A stretch of DNA of 64,000 nucleotides, from positions 1-64,000 of the forward strand of contig NZ_JACXXN010000030.1 of the NCBI RefSeq assembly GCF_014904695.1. Reading direction: 5' to 3'. This stretch comes from Nostoc sp. MG11 (GTDB lineage: Bacteria; Cyanobacteriota; Cyanobacteriia; Cyanobacteriales; Nostocaceae). The notes below the pieces were generated by a model. The model did not search any database, was not told the DNA's origin, and saw only the letters and a program-made list of their open reading frames with translations. Below, piece after piece: positions 45,289 through 54,232 of the stretch; the stretch's first letter is position 1, and every line of letters begins with the position of its first letter. The position numbers and the translations under genes are program-made.

Positions 45289-45674
45289 TACTCTCCAATA
45301 TGGTGATGAATAAAATGGCTACAACGCCAGTAAAGTGTTTCCTAAATGATATTTATACAGCAGATTTCAGGTAAATGAATTACATAAATAAAACCCGAAA
45401 CCTTGTAGAGACGTTACATGTAACGTCTCATGTGATTCATGAAAATGCCAACTGCTGTAAGTTCAGAAAGCGCTGACTGGAAAAGGCTTCAACCTCTATC
45501 ATTGCTAGCTACCGTTCTAAATTTCGGACTCAGGAGTAAAGCTGCAAGACCAAGCATTGCGTTTATTTAAAATTAAATGTATGGCTTCTGCTTTATCCAA
45601 CATTGCGACAGAATTCCAACCATACTTTGTCAAATATAGTTGAAACTCTCAATTACTCAACGAAGATCACTACC
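45289..45674. other. Intergenic region beside the allophycocyanin-like gene
   Basis: About 390 bases between the microprotein start and the end of the allophycocyanin-like gene. It contains a 21-base match to the zinc-ribbon gene (45315-45335) and a GAGACGTTACATG palindrome (45402-45430). No terminator with a T-run was recognised. Confidence 0.55.
45402..45430. repeat. GAGACGT palindrome, variant copy
   Basis: TGTAGAGACGTTACATGTAACGTCTCATG is palindromic with a different centre (TTACATGTAA) from the copies at 10937 and 45058, so the family tolerates compensatory change in the loop. Confidence 0.7.
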
Positions 45675-46160
45675 CTATTGGATACCAGCAATTAGGTAAT
45701 CGAAGTAAGCGCCAACTTCGTTAGCGTCTTCTTCAGAAATCATTGAGGTGGCGCTACTTTTCATTGCACGGATACTTTCAACAACGGCTTCAATCGGAGT
45801 GCCAAGAGATTTGTACATTTCACGAGCACCACTGACTCCAATCTCTTGAAGTGGTGTCGATTCGCCAGCCACGACACTGTAGGTGATCAAACGTAGATAG
45901 TAATCCATATCTCGCAAGCAAGTTGCACTCATTTCCTGACCGAAGGCATTGCCACCAGGAGAGATAATATCTGGGCGTTTTTGGAATAGTTGGTTTCCAG
46001 CTTGCTTAATAATAAGCTCCCGATTTTCCGTTAAAACCTTAACAAGGCGCAGACGGCGCTCACCACTCTTGACAAAAGTTTTAATCGGTTCTAGCTCTCC
46101 AGGGCTGAGATAGCGAGCTCCAGCGTCCGCATTGGCAATTGATTTTAAGATAAGGCTCAT
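45675..46160 (-). CDS. Allophycocyanin alpha-subunit-like phycobiliprotein (ApcA paralogue)
   Basis: A 161-residue phycobiliprotein with the AP-alpha pattern: [58 protein letters not shown] with the chromophore Cys (ATCLRD), then [17 protein letters not shown] and [12 protein letters not shown]. It matches ApcA more closely than ApcD or ApcF in the ends, but departs in residues 37-50 ([15 protein letters not shown]), so it is probably the ApcA2-type paralogue rather than the main core subunit. It is expected to bind one phycocyanobilin. There is no apcB beside it. It follows a one-helix protein and a pentapeptide-repeat gene on the same strand. Confidence 0.9.
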   Translation of the reverse strand: MSLILKSIANADAGARYLSPGELEPIKTFVKSGERRLRLVKVLTENRELIIKQAGNQLFQKRPDIISPGGNAFGQEMSATCLRDMDYYLRLITYSVVAGESTPLQEIGVSGAREMYKSLGTPIEAVVESIRAMKSSATSMISEEDANEVGAYFDYLIAGIQ

Positions 46161-46441
46161 TAGAAACTCCTTGAAAAAATTGAATTAAGTTTGCTTTATT
46201 GGGATTCCAGGGTTTTGCTTAACTAGTAAGTTTTTCTCAATCTAATAGTTAAAAGTTTCAGTTATTGTTGAGCACGACTTGGAAGTTTAAAGAATTAGGT
46301 AAGTTTGATGATTCTGGCGATCGCTAAAAGCATATCTTGCCAATTCACTTTCCAAATCGTGTTTGATATATCTGAATGCCCGGAATCAAAATTAAACTTT
46401 TCTAATCACCGTGTCCGGCTTTTAGTTAGTAGTCAATCTGC

Positions 46442-46681
46442 TTATACAGGGTTATTGAAGTAGGTTGCCCAAAGAGTTCCAGTTACCCCAAGAGCAATTA
46501 AGAAGTAGGTAAAAAATCTGCCTAATTCAGTTTCTTGTCCCAGTAACTTGTCTTCTCGACCAGCAGTGAAAAACAATGACCAGGCTTGATTAACGTTGAT
46601 TGTCTCAAAGTTGTTAAAATTAGGTCGAAAAACAACTGCTCCAAGCAAGTTTTTGTTAGGATAATCGAAATCGGTTTTCAT
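46442..46681 (-). CDS. Small one-helix membrane protein (possibly divergent Hlip-like)
   Basis: A protein of 79 residues with a hydrophilic N-terminus and one membrane helix (TYFLIALGVTGTLWATYF). The pre-helix block ETELGRFF recalls the E-x-x-N-G-R motif of high-light-inducible proteins, but the Asn is replaced by Leu, so chlorophyll binding is doubtful. The frame extends to a TTG at 46693; I choose the ATG at 46681, preceded by a GAGAG site. The link with the allophycocyanin-like gene 281 bases downstream suggests a photosynthetic or phycobilisome role, but this is inference. Confidence 0.6.
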   Translation of the reverse strand: MKTDFDYPNKNLLGAVVFRPNFNNFETINVNQAWSLFFTAGREDKLLGQETELGRFFTYFLIALGVTGTLWATYFNNPV

Positions 46682-46802
46682 AGGTTCTCTCAATTGTTTT
46701 ATTCGTTAATAACTGATAATTGGTTGATATTTGAGCTTTTGATAAAGGGATGTATGCAAAAGAATCTGCATCTCAACGGACAATTAGATAATTGTCATCT
46801 AT

Positions 46803-47108
46803 TCACTCAAGTAGTTGGCAGAATTTCAGAGCGTAATGTTCAGAGTTTAGGTAGTCGTTGTGTATTCTGCCATCAGGCATCTTTGTGCCTCTGAGATTAG
46901 CCCCGTTTATTTTTGCTCCTCTCAGGCTTACCCAATTTAGATTGGCACTACCTAAATCTGAGTCGCTCAAGTCTGAGTTTTTCAAATTTGCTCCAGTAAA
47001 ATCTGCTTCTCTCAAATTTGCTTTAATTAGGCTTATCCCTTTCAAGTTTGCCTGCCTAAAATTCCTTTCCCCGGCTGCATATCGCCTTAAAACTTCATTG
47101 GCATCCAT
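46803..47108 (-). CDS. Pentapeptide-repeat protein
   Basis: From residue 18 there are about twelve A(N/D)Lxx-type pentapeptides: ANLKG, ANLRE, ADFTG, ANLKN, SDLSD, SDLGS, ANLNW, VSLRG, AKING, ANLRG. This predicts a right-handed quadrilateral beta-helix. The N-terminus MDANEVLRRYAAGERNF is a common cap. The C-terminal 25 residues are non-repeat. Function of such proteins is usually unknown. It lies 121 bases upstream of the one-helix gene on the same strand, so may share a transcript with it and the phycobiliprotein. Confidence 0.88.
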   Translation of the reverse strand: MDANEVLRRYAAGERNFRQANLKGISLIKANLREADFTGANLKNSDLSDSDLGSANLNWVSLRGAKINGANLRGTKMPDGRIHNDYLNSEHYALKFCQLLE

Positions 47109-47464
47109 ATTGGTTGCCTCGCAACGTGTAGCGTTGTCGCTGTCTTTAATATTTTCATTATAGCAGGTATATTTTAATAAATAATTATAAAAATAAAGCC
47201 TATTATTTTGATATAATAAGACACGAATAATTTATTTACTGTCAGGTATAGATAAATAAAATTTATTGGATAAATATTTAAATACTTGTTGTACAAAGTA
47301 AACAACTTATACGCTATTCAAACGCTTGCTCAAACATAGTTTTTAAGAGCAGAATGCCATAATTACAATTGAGATTAAATAGAAAATCTAACCACAAAGG
47401 GATAAAATTTCCCACAGAGTTTTAGTGACAATTACTTCAAATTAGCTCTATATAAGAGATAAAA
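47109..47464. other. AT-rich divergent promoter region
   Basis: About 355 bases between two divergent genes, very AT-rich and with no HIP1 site. It should hold both promoters; no specific box could be assigned. Confidence 0.5.
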
Positions 47465-47938
47465 ATGGAATCCGACAAAATTCAAAACCAAGAGGAACTA
47501 GACTACAAAGCATTGTTAACTAATGCAAAGCTTGCTTTAAAAGTTGAATACCAGAAGTCAGCCGCTCTAATGTCACAACTACAAATCATAAAGACTCAGT
47601 TAGAGCAAGTTCAGGCTGAAAACAAAATTTTGAGGGAGAATATCTCTGAAGATATAGTTAAGCACTTTGAAGCACGCACCCAAGCAGCGGAAGCGCGATC
47701 GCTAAAAACAGAAGTCCGCCAAAAGTTTCTTGAAGCCAATGGTTGCAAGGATGACGAGAGCTTTGATACCCTATGGGAAAGCATTAAGCATCAAATTCAG
47801 ATCAAAGACGGTGAAGTGAGAATCGTTGCTCAAAATGGTACGCCTAAGTTCACCTTCAAGGGCAACATGATGACTTTGAGAGATTTTATTCAATCCCTCA
47901 AAGAAAACCCAATGTCTGGAAAATTTTTCTTGAACTAG
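47465..47938 (+). CDS. Coiled-coil hypothetical protein, 157 residues
   Basis: I do not recognise the family. Residues 10-85 are predicted helical coiled coil (KALLTNAKLALKVEY, then QLQIIKTQLEQVQAENKILRE). The rest is a small mixed domain (FLEANGCKDDESFDTLWESI and a basic segment NGTPKFTFKGNMMTLRDFI). There is no signal peptide or membrane helix. The layout, helical front with small acidic tail domain, is reminiscent of phage scaffold or minor structural proteins, but no phage neighbour is present. Start ATG 47465 with AAGAGAT before it. Confidence 0.65.
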   Translation: MESDKIQNQEELDYKALLTNAKLALKVEYQKSAALMSQLQIIKTQLEQVQAENKILRENISEDIVKHFEARTQAAEARSLKTEVRQKFLEANGCKDDESFDTLWESIKHQIQIKDGEVRIVAQNGTPKFTFKGNMMTLRDFIQSLKENPMSGKFFLN

Positions 47939-47970
47939 TAACACTTCTCTACAAGACGCTGCGCGAACGC

Positions 47971-48011
47971 GTAATTCGTAATGGCCTACGCCCCGCTGCG
48001 CTAACGTAATT
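47971..48011. repeat. Dispersed AATTCGTAATGG-CTACGCC repeat
   Basis: GTAATTCGTAATGGCCTACGCC followed by CCGCTGCGCTAACGTAATT. A near-identical copy lies at 54907-54945. It lies 33 bases after the coiled-coil gene and includes the imperfect inverted pair TAATTCGTAA / TTACG. Confidence 0.75.
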
Positions 48012-48090
48012 AACGTTGCGTAAGGGTTTTAGACATTTCAAATGGGTGACTTATTTACGTCGATCTATACTAGTACGTTACGATGGAGTA

Positions 48091-49698
48091 TCAAACGTCT
48101 ACTGCTTGAAGTTGTTCTTTGGCTACAGAAACCTCAGATAGCACAGGGGCTTTTAGTGGGTCGTAGCCTAACTGTTGAGTAATCCGTTCCCTGGCTAAAG
48201 CGCGATACTCCCAAAAATGTTCTCCAGCGGCGCATAGACCTAAATACATGTTGAGAACTTGAGGCTTTTGACGCAGAATTATCCATAGTTGTCGCCAGAA
48301 TTGACCCCGAATTTCCGGTCTTCGCAAGCCCTGATGCCAGATTAACTGAGTAACTAGCCGCAACCCCTTACCTGGAGAAAATTGCATTGTTTGCTTTCGC
48401 TCAGAGGGCGAGTTAATACTAAGACAGTGCTGAAAACACCGTCTGAGATAGTTCTTGGGTTCATACAACGTCCAGAAGCCTTCTACATACTCTCTAGCGA
48501 TTTCATCGATGGAGCGGGTGGGAATAAAATTCATTAAGGTATTCTGGTCTCCTACCTCAGTACCGCCGATGCCCTCTACTAAATGTAAACGCTGCTCTCT
48601 TTCAAGACGGTTCCACAGAGCAGTATTGGGCAAAGCTTGGAGGATGCCTAACATCGGCTGAGGAATACTGGTTTGTTCAACAAAAGCTTGAATCCGTTCT
48701 CCTGCACCTGGGCGTTCTCCATCAAAACCGAGGATAAACCCTGCATAAATTACCATACCTGCCTCATTAATCTTGTGACAGGCTTCAATTAGCGGATTGC
48801 GAGTGTTTTGGAGTTTTTGTGTTACTTGCAGACTGTCTTGGTCTGGGGTTTCAATGCCGAGAAAGACAGCATAAAAGCCTGCTTCATTCATCAAATGTAG
48901 TAGTTCATCGTCTTCTGCCAAATTTACAGAAGCTTCAGTGATGAAGCTAAACGGGTAGTCGTGCTGCTTCATCCAAGGAATCAATTCTCGAAGGAAACGT
49001 TTGACGTTACGCTGATTGCCAATAAAGTTATCGTCAACAATAAAGAGTGACCCTCGCCAGCCTAAATCATAAAGAGTTTGTAACTCAGCGATGATTTGGT
49101 GAGGCTCTTTAGTGCGTGGTTTACGACCATAAAGAACAATGATGTCGCAAAATTCGCAGTTAAAAGGGCAACCGCGAGAAAACTGGACAGCCATCATCAA
49201 GTAGGCATCTCGTTGCAGCAGGTCAAAACGCGGCATCGGGCTTTGGGTGACATCAGGTTTTTCAATGGAGCGAAAGATGCCTTGCTCTTTGCCTTGGTTT
49301 AACGCTTCTAGAAACTGCGGAACCGTTAACTCTCCCTCATCCAAAACTAGATAATGCGCTCCAGAGTCAAGAGCATCTTGGGGGATTGAGGTGGGGTAAG
49401 GGCCCCCGACTGCTACTTTTTTGCCTAACCGCACTGCTTTTTTAATCAGAGCGTGAAAGTCTGGCTTCTGCACCAGCATTGCAGAGAGGATTACCAGGTC
49501 ACACCACTCCCAATCGGCTTCTGTTTCCGGGTTGACATTGCGATCGCAAAATCTAATTTCCCAATCTTTAGGCAGGAGAGCTGCAACTGTAATGATTCCC
49601 AGCGGAGGCAAGACAGCTTTCAGTCCAGCGATTTCCATAAAGCGATCGTAAGACCAAAAAGACTGGGGAAACTGAGGATAGAGCAATAGTGCTTTCAT
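48091..49698 (-). CDS. B12-binding domain radical SAM protein (DUF4070 family)
   Basis: Residues 1-140 are a cobalamin-binding-like domain (MKALLLYPQFPQSFWSYDRF, LPPLGIITVAALLP, VAVGGPYPT). The radical-SAM core follows with CxxxCxxC as CPFNCEFC (QFSRGCPFNCEFCD). The DUF4070 C-terminus is visible in FIPTRSIDEIAREYVEGFW. The nearest characterised relative is the hopanoid C-2 methylase HpnP, but this large family is diverse, so methyl transfer to an unactivated carbon is likely while the substrate is open. The frame extends to 49743; I choose the ATG at 49698 because MKALLLYP is the family start. It is a single gene. Confidence 0.88.
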   Translation of the reverse strand: MKALLLYPQFPQSFWSYDRFMEIAGLKAVLPPLGIITVAALLPKDWEIRFCDRNVNPETEADWEWCDLVILSAMLVQKPDFHALIKKAVRLGKKVAVGGPYPTSIPQDALDSGAHYLVLDEGELTVPQFLEALNQGKEQGIFRSIEKPDVTQSPMPRFDLLQRDAYLMMAVQFSRGCPFNCEFCDIIVLYGRKPRTKEPHQIIAELQTLYDLGWRGSLFIVDDNFIGNQRNVKRFLRELIPWMKQHDYPFSFITEASVNLAEDDELLHLMNEAGFYAVFLGIETPDQDSLQVTQKLQNTRNPLIEACHKINEAGMVIYAGFILGFDGERPGAGERIQAFVEQTSIPQPMLGILQALPNTALWNRLEREQRLHLVEGIGGTEVGDQNTLMNFIPTRSIDEIAREYVEGFWTLYEPKNYLRRCFQHCLSINSPSERKQTMQFSPGKGLRLVTQLIWHQGLRRPEIRGQFWRQLWIILRQKPQVLNMYLGLCAAGEHFWEYRALARERITQQLGYDPLKAPVLSEVSVAKEQLQAVDV

Positions 49699-49986
49699 GA
49701 AATCCTTTGTCCAAATTTGGTTTACTTTGTAGGACTTATGCATCGTACATAAGTACTATCTTTAATTTGAATATTTCAACTATGTATAGCGCTCAACACT
49801 GCAAATATGTGAGCAAATTAGGGTTGTGTGAAGCGCCTGAAATGATTAAATTTCATTATTTGCATCATAGTTGATTTGTACAGTGTGTAAATCCTACTTT
49901 AGTATGAGTCAATACATGAAATTAAGTAAACTTAAGTAAACTTGAATTTGCTTAATAAGTTTGTATATTTAAATCTATGTAATAGT

Positions 49987-50193
49987 TTACTCAATTGGTA
50001 TTTCCTGGTAACAGTGGCTACAACGCCAGTAAAGTTCTTTTGAGCGGACATGACGGAGTAAAGTATCTGAACAGCAAGGGCAAATATGTCTGCTCATCAT
50101 GGATTTATTGATTGCTGTAGATATACTTTCTTGGCAGCAACAAGCGATTATTCTAGTCGGCAATGGCATTAGAATCGTGAATAAATTTTCCAT
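49987..50193 (-). CDS. Small zinc-ribbon protein
   Basis: A 68-residue protein whose C-terminal half has two CxxC pairs: HICPCCSDTLLRHVRSKEL and YWRCSHCYQEIP. This is a compact zinc ribbon seen in families of small cyanobacterial proteins. The front contains a three-Cys run (IACCCQE). The frame runs back to 50235, which would overlap the DUF1816 gene, so I choose the ATG at 50193 (MENLF). Role unknown; nucleic-acid or protein binding is a guess from the fold. Confidence 0.65.
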   Translation of the reverse strand: MENLFTILMPLPTRIIACCCQESISTAINKSMMSRHICPCCSDTLLRHVRSKELYWRCSHCYQEIPIE

Positions 50194-50209
50194 TTTAAAT
50201 CCGTGAAAT

Positions 50210-50452
50210 CTAAATAATATCTGACACTCTTTCATCCTGATAAATCGTCAGGATATCTGGCTGACATTGCTTTACCAACGCAACAATATCTCTGGCTTCT
50301 TCCTGATATAGGTCTTCAATGTAGCCACTTCTAGCAAGCTGTGCTTCTTTTTGACTATCAAAAGGGCCAAAATAATAAGTGCAACGAGGAACTGTGGTAC
50401 TTATTTCTACCCACCAAAATAATTGTGATTGATTGTATGGAGATAAATTCAT
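50210..50452 (-). CDS. DUF1816-family protein
   Basis: An 80-residue protein with the DUF1816 core: WWVEISTTVPRCTYYFGPFD followed by SQKEAQLARSGYIEDLYQEEA and CQPDILTIY. DUF1816 proteins are restricted to cyanobacteria, often small and of unknown function, and some are linked to phycobilisome linker-like sequences. Start ATG 50452. The stop is 16 bases upstream of the zinc-ribbon start, so the two are almost certainly one transcript. Confidence 0.8.
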   Translation of the reverse strand: MNLSPYNQSQLFWWVEISTTVPRCTYYFGPFDSQKEAQLARSGYIEDLYQEEARDIVALVKQCQPDILTIYQDERVSDII

Positions 50453-50795
50453 GGGAGATATTTGTAATTCTTTAATATTCAGTTATATCTTTAACCTAGC
50501 TTTATGTAATCTGTAAACAAGGGTTAGTATGATATACTGCTGTTAGAATTCGTGTTTGAGTAAACGTTTGATAGTGTCTAAGTTGTATAGGTTTTACTAA
50601 AAAAATAAAATTATTATAATAACTAATTGTGTTGCCAAAACTGGATGTTACTGAAAAATACCTTTAATGAATCCAGGTTGTGTTGCAATATAACTCTGGC
50701 AGTAGAAAACTTTTTGAGTAGAGGTATTAAATCAATTTATAATCAATTCCCTCAGATGATAGATGTGGACAAAAATTCTGCTTTATGCCAGTTAA
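50453..50795. other. AT-rich spacer upstream of the DUF1816 gene
   Basis: About 340 bases with no recognised gene or repeat. It contains the promoter of the DUF1816/zinc-ribbon pair and the 3' flank of the DUF3775 gene. Confidence 0.5.
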
Positions 50796-51200
50796 TTAAA
50801 ATTTAGCAACGGGTAAGATATTTATTTTTTGAAGTCCAGAACGAAGATATTTTGCTAGAGAAGCCCTTTCGATAATATAACTCGTTGCATAATTTTGAGG
50901 TATCAGCTTTAATGCTTGTGCAATTAAATTATCTAAGTCTTCTGCTTGTTCACATGATGTACCTCGACCAAACCATATAATGGCTATTAATTCTGCTTTT
51001 TCTTCTTCAGAAAATTCGTCAATATATTTACGTAATACATTTAATGAGGTTCTCCCTGTCATTTTGAAATCTTCTAAATAATTAGACAATTTGTCTACAA
51101 ATGTTTCTGATATATTTACTCTCCTAATTTCCATTGAGCAATAGACTAATTCGGCAAGATCAATGACTTTGTGTACTTTGTTAATTGACAAAAAATTCAT
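50796..51200 (-). CDS. DUF3775-like protein
   Basis: A 134-residue soluble protein. The central block EEEKAELIAIIWFGRGTS and the end SYIIERASLAKYLRSGLQKI resemble DUF3775 proteins, in which the core reads LxALMWLGRGD and is followed by LLxxPxLADYLEEGL. The function of that family is unknown. The start at 51200 gives MNFLSINKVHKVIDLAELV. It is divergent from the NACHT gene with about 435 bases between starts, so no operon link, but both could be accessory genes. Confidence 0.65.
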   Translation of the reverse strand: MNFLSINKVHKVIDLAELVYCSMEIRRVNISETFVDKLSNYLEDFKMTGRTSLNVLRKYIDEFSEEEKAELIAIIWFGRGTSCEQAEDLDNLIAQALKLIPQNYATSYIIERASLAKYLRSGLQKINILPVAKF

Positions 51201-51635
51201 ATTTATCTTCAGTTATGCTTGAGCAAATATAGATGTAACAATAGAGACATCTGTTAAGTGTGGCTCGGAGATAGCGATAATTAGTACAAAACTTGTTTGG
51301 AAATGTTTCACTTTCTGTGCCGCTGATAATTTGTGAGCTGGTAAGTATTTATAGAGAAGCCTTTAATCTGTACTTTTGTACTTTTACACCATGACAGATG
51401 AGTGTTTGAATTCAAGTTTTGGCAAAAGTTTGAAATGTATAAAATTAGCTCTAATGTTTAATTATGTTACAAAAGTTTACGCTTTGGGTTGATTTAATTT
51501 TGATAAAACAAGAGTATATTTCTTAAATTTTGTATAACTTCAACCGTTCATCAGGTTGTTAGCACAGAAAAAGCTTTAAGATCACAGTATTAATAAAAGT
51601 TAAAGTTATTGATTTTAGGAGCAAGGTTTTGTCCT
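51201..51635. other. AT-rich divergent intergenic region
   Basis: About 435 bases separate the DUF3775 and NACHT starts. No gene, repeat or hairpin stands out. Both promoters are presumably here. Confidence 0.5.
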
Positions 51636-53949
51636 ATGGTCAAGCGATCGCTCCAAGCATCATCTATCGGGATTCAACAGGCTAAAAAAGCGTTTGCACG
51701 CAAGGGTTGGACGCAAGAAAATCTGGCAGCCGAAGTTAACTTAAAGACTCGCCAACCCATTTGGCGGTTTTTCAGTGGTCGTCCGATTGAGCGTCATACC
51801 TTTATGGAAATTTGTTCTGTATTAGAACTGAATTGGCGGGAGATTGCTGCTGATCCTCCAGCAGAATTCTCTGTACCCGGAGAAATAGCCGAGGCTTCTG
51901 TCTTAGATATAGATGCATTAGTGGAACAAGTGCGATCGCAACGCCAAGATAAAATTCAAGACCAGTGCGGCATTTTGCAGTTATTGGACATCAGTCATCC
52001 CGTAGGGATCGATGATATATATATTGATGTGAATATTTTGGAGGAAATTGCCAGTCAACAGTGGTTAGAGATTTCTGACCTGCAAAACATTGGTCGGGAA
52101 GAATTTGACCGCTTTGGTTTAGGTGAGATTGACCAGAAACAAATACCGGGTATCGATGCAGTCGAAAAGTACTCCAAGCTCAGAGTACTAGGCAAACCAG
52201 GGGTAGGTAAAACCACCTTTTTGCAACATCTTGCCATTCAGTGTAATCGTGGAGCATTTGCGGCACATCAGCTTCCTGTATTCATCACACTAAGGAATTT
52301 TGCGGAAGAGTCTAGAGTCAGTGGCGAATTCAACCTATTAAATTACATCCATCAGGAATTTCTTACGTCTAAAATTTCAGACCCATCAGTAATTGAAACC
52401 TTGCTTCAAGCAGGCAGAGTGTTACTGTTGCTTGATGGGATGGATGAAGTTATTAACCAAGATAGCAATGCTGTATTAAAAGAAATTCGCAGGTTTTCAG
52501 ACAAATATCACAAAAATCAGTTTGTGGCTAGTTGTAGAACAGCAGCTCAAAAGCTCAGGCTCCGAGGCTTTACCGATGTTGAAATTGCCCCGTTTACCTC
52601 AGAACAAATCATCGCCTTTGCTCAAAAATGGTTTGTGGCATTTACTAAAACCAACACCCAAGATGGTCAGGCGCAGTCTGTTGAGTTTATTCAGAAGTTG
52701 GACTTAGCTGAAAATTGGCAATTTCGCCAACTCGTCGTCATACCCCTGTTTCTGCATCTTGCCTGCTGGGTGTTCCACAGACAAGAAAAATTTCCGACTA
52801 AGCGGACTGACTTTTATAAGCAAGGACTAGACCTTCTATTAGGCAAATGGGATGAAGCCAGAGGCATAGAACGAGATGACGTTTACCGAGGATTTTTATT
52901 ACCACAAAAGCTGAAGTTTTTGAGCCAGATTGCAGCAACGACCTTTGAGGAGGGTCAGTACTTTTTTGAGCAACGCGTCATTGAGCAATACAATTGGTGA
53001 CTATATTCGTAATCTGACAGATTTGCCAATGGATGCAGAGGAAGTGCAAATAGAAAGCGAAGCGGTGCTGAAGGCGATTGAGGCGCAACATGGACTACTA
53101 GCAGAACGAGCGCGGGGAATTTTCTCCTTCTCCTATCTGGCGTTTCAAGAATACTTCACGGCGAGAAAAATTGTTGCCAGCCATAACCTACAGGCATTAG
53201 AGCAAGCGCTAGCAGGACTAGTCAGTCACATCACTGACGCACACTGGCGCGAAATCTTCTTGTTGACAGCTACCATGCTGCGGAGTGCAGACGGGCTGGT
53301 ACAGTTGATGAAGCAACAGATTGATGCATTGGTTGCCCAAGACCCTTATTTACAAGAGTTTTTGACCTGGGCTAGCCAAAAATCTCGCACTATTCCAACC
53401 CAACCAAAAGATGCAACAGTTCGATCATTTTACCTGGCCTTGAGTCGAACTCCTCACGTAGCTCCTCACTTTGCCCTAGCCAGCAGCCTCGACCAAGGGA
53501 TGTTTCTGGATGCGGCATTAGATGACCTGCTACTGGAGTGTGCAATTGATGGGAGCCAGGACTTTGCCCACATTCACTCCTGTGGAGATGCTCTATCGCA
53601 TATTCTGGGCATTGTTCTGGATGTTGGACTCTATAAATCCCTGCAACAACTCTCTAACCAATTTCCAAATTCTCGTCAAAATCAAGAACGGTTTGAATTA
53701 TGGTGGCAAACAAACTATTCAACCTGGTCTGAACAATTAAAAACAACGATCACTAATTATCGTAATATTAACCATCAATGGCAGTTTAGCGCTGAACAAC
53801 AACAAGTGCTGCAACGCTACTACGATGCCAATCAGCTACTACTTGATTGTCTAAACAGCAATTGTGAGGTGACTGCTACTATCAGGCAAGAAATTGAAGC
53901 AACCTTACTGTTGCCTCAGAAGGAACTTGAGGATAGGGAATGGCAATAG
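51636..53949 (+). pseudogene. HTH-NACHT NTPase, split by a one-base frameshift
   Basis: An N-terminal helix-turn-helix (about residues 15-70: KKAFARKGWTQENLAAEV, TRQPIWRFFSGRPI) precedes a NACHT STAND ATPase: Walker A LGKPGVGKTTFLQH and Walker B VLLLLDGMDEV, then SCRTAAQKLRLRG. Translation stops at 52998-53000. Dropping one A at about 52992 restores EQYIGDYIRNLTDLP and continuous coding to 53949, where GIFSFSYLAFQEYFTARKIV and a C-terminal helical (NCH2-like) domain appear. The restored protein is about 770 residues. Related bacterial NACHT proteins act in antiphage defence, but this one, as written, lacks its C-terminal sensor half. The start ATG 51636 is preferred over TTG 51609. Confidence 0.85.
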
Positions 53950-54232
53950 AACTTTTAGTTAATTTCTCAAATAGGGTTGTGTTGAAAAATAGTTTTGGCT
54001 ACATTTTGTGTCGTAGTTAATCAACTCATTCAAGAAATCAAACAACACTCTGTCAAAGTACAGGAGCCAGACTTTTTGTTTGACCAAGGAATCTATAAAG
54101 CAGCATCTCAGAGAGAAGTGTTAGTAAGTATTTTTATTACTTTTTTCTTAACCTAATCAGTTGTCTAGCCGCCTTGAGACTACGGATTTTTCAGTCCCAC
54201 TTTGCACTTAAAATCCTATCGCAGTTCTTGTA
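53950..54232. other. Spacer with an unassigned short open frame
   Basis: The plus strand has an open stretch of about 55 codons (53985-54155) including NQLIQEIKQHSVKVQEPDF, which looks protein-like, but it has no ATG start and no recognised family. It may be the tail of a decayed small gene. Confidence 0.35.

Noticed and set aside
45675-46160. Far-red light photoacclimation (FaRLiP) cluster
   Set aside because: Only one AP-alpha-like gene is present; no psaA/psbA paralogues or RfpABC regulators are near, and the phytochrome has a normal PAS-GAF-PHY layout.
49698-49743. Upstream start for the radical SAM gene
   Set aside because: The extra 15 residues do not match the family, while MKALLLYP at 49698 does.
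52960-53010. Programmed ribosomal frameshift in the NACHT gene
   Set aside because: The junction shows no slippery heptamer or clear downstream structure; a simple one-base insertion explains it better.
53985-54155. Small gene after the NACHT gene
   Set aside because: Protein-like residues but no start codon with a ribosome-binding site and no family match.
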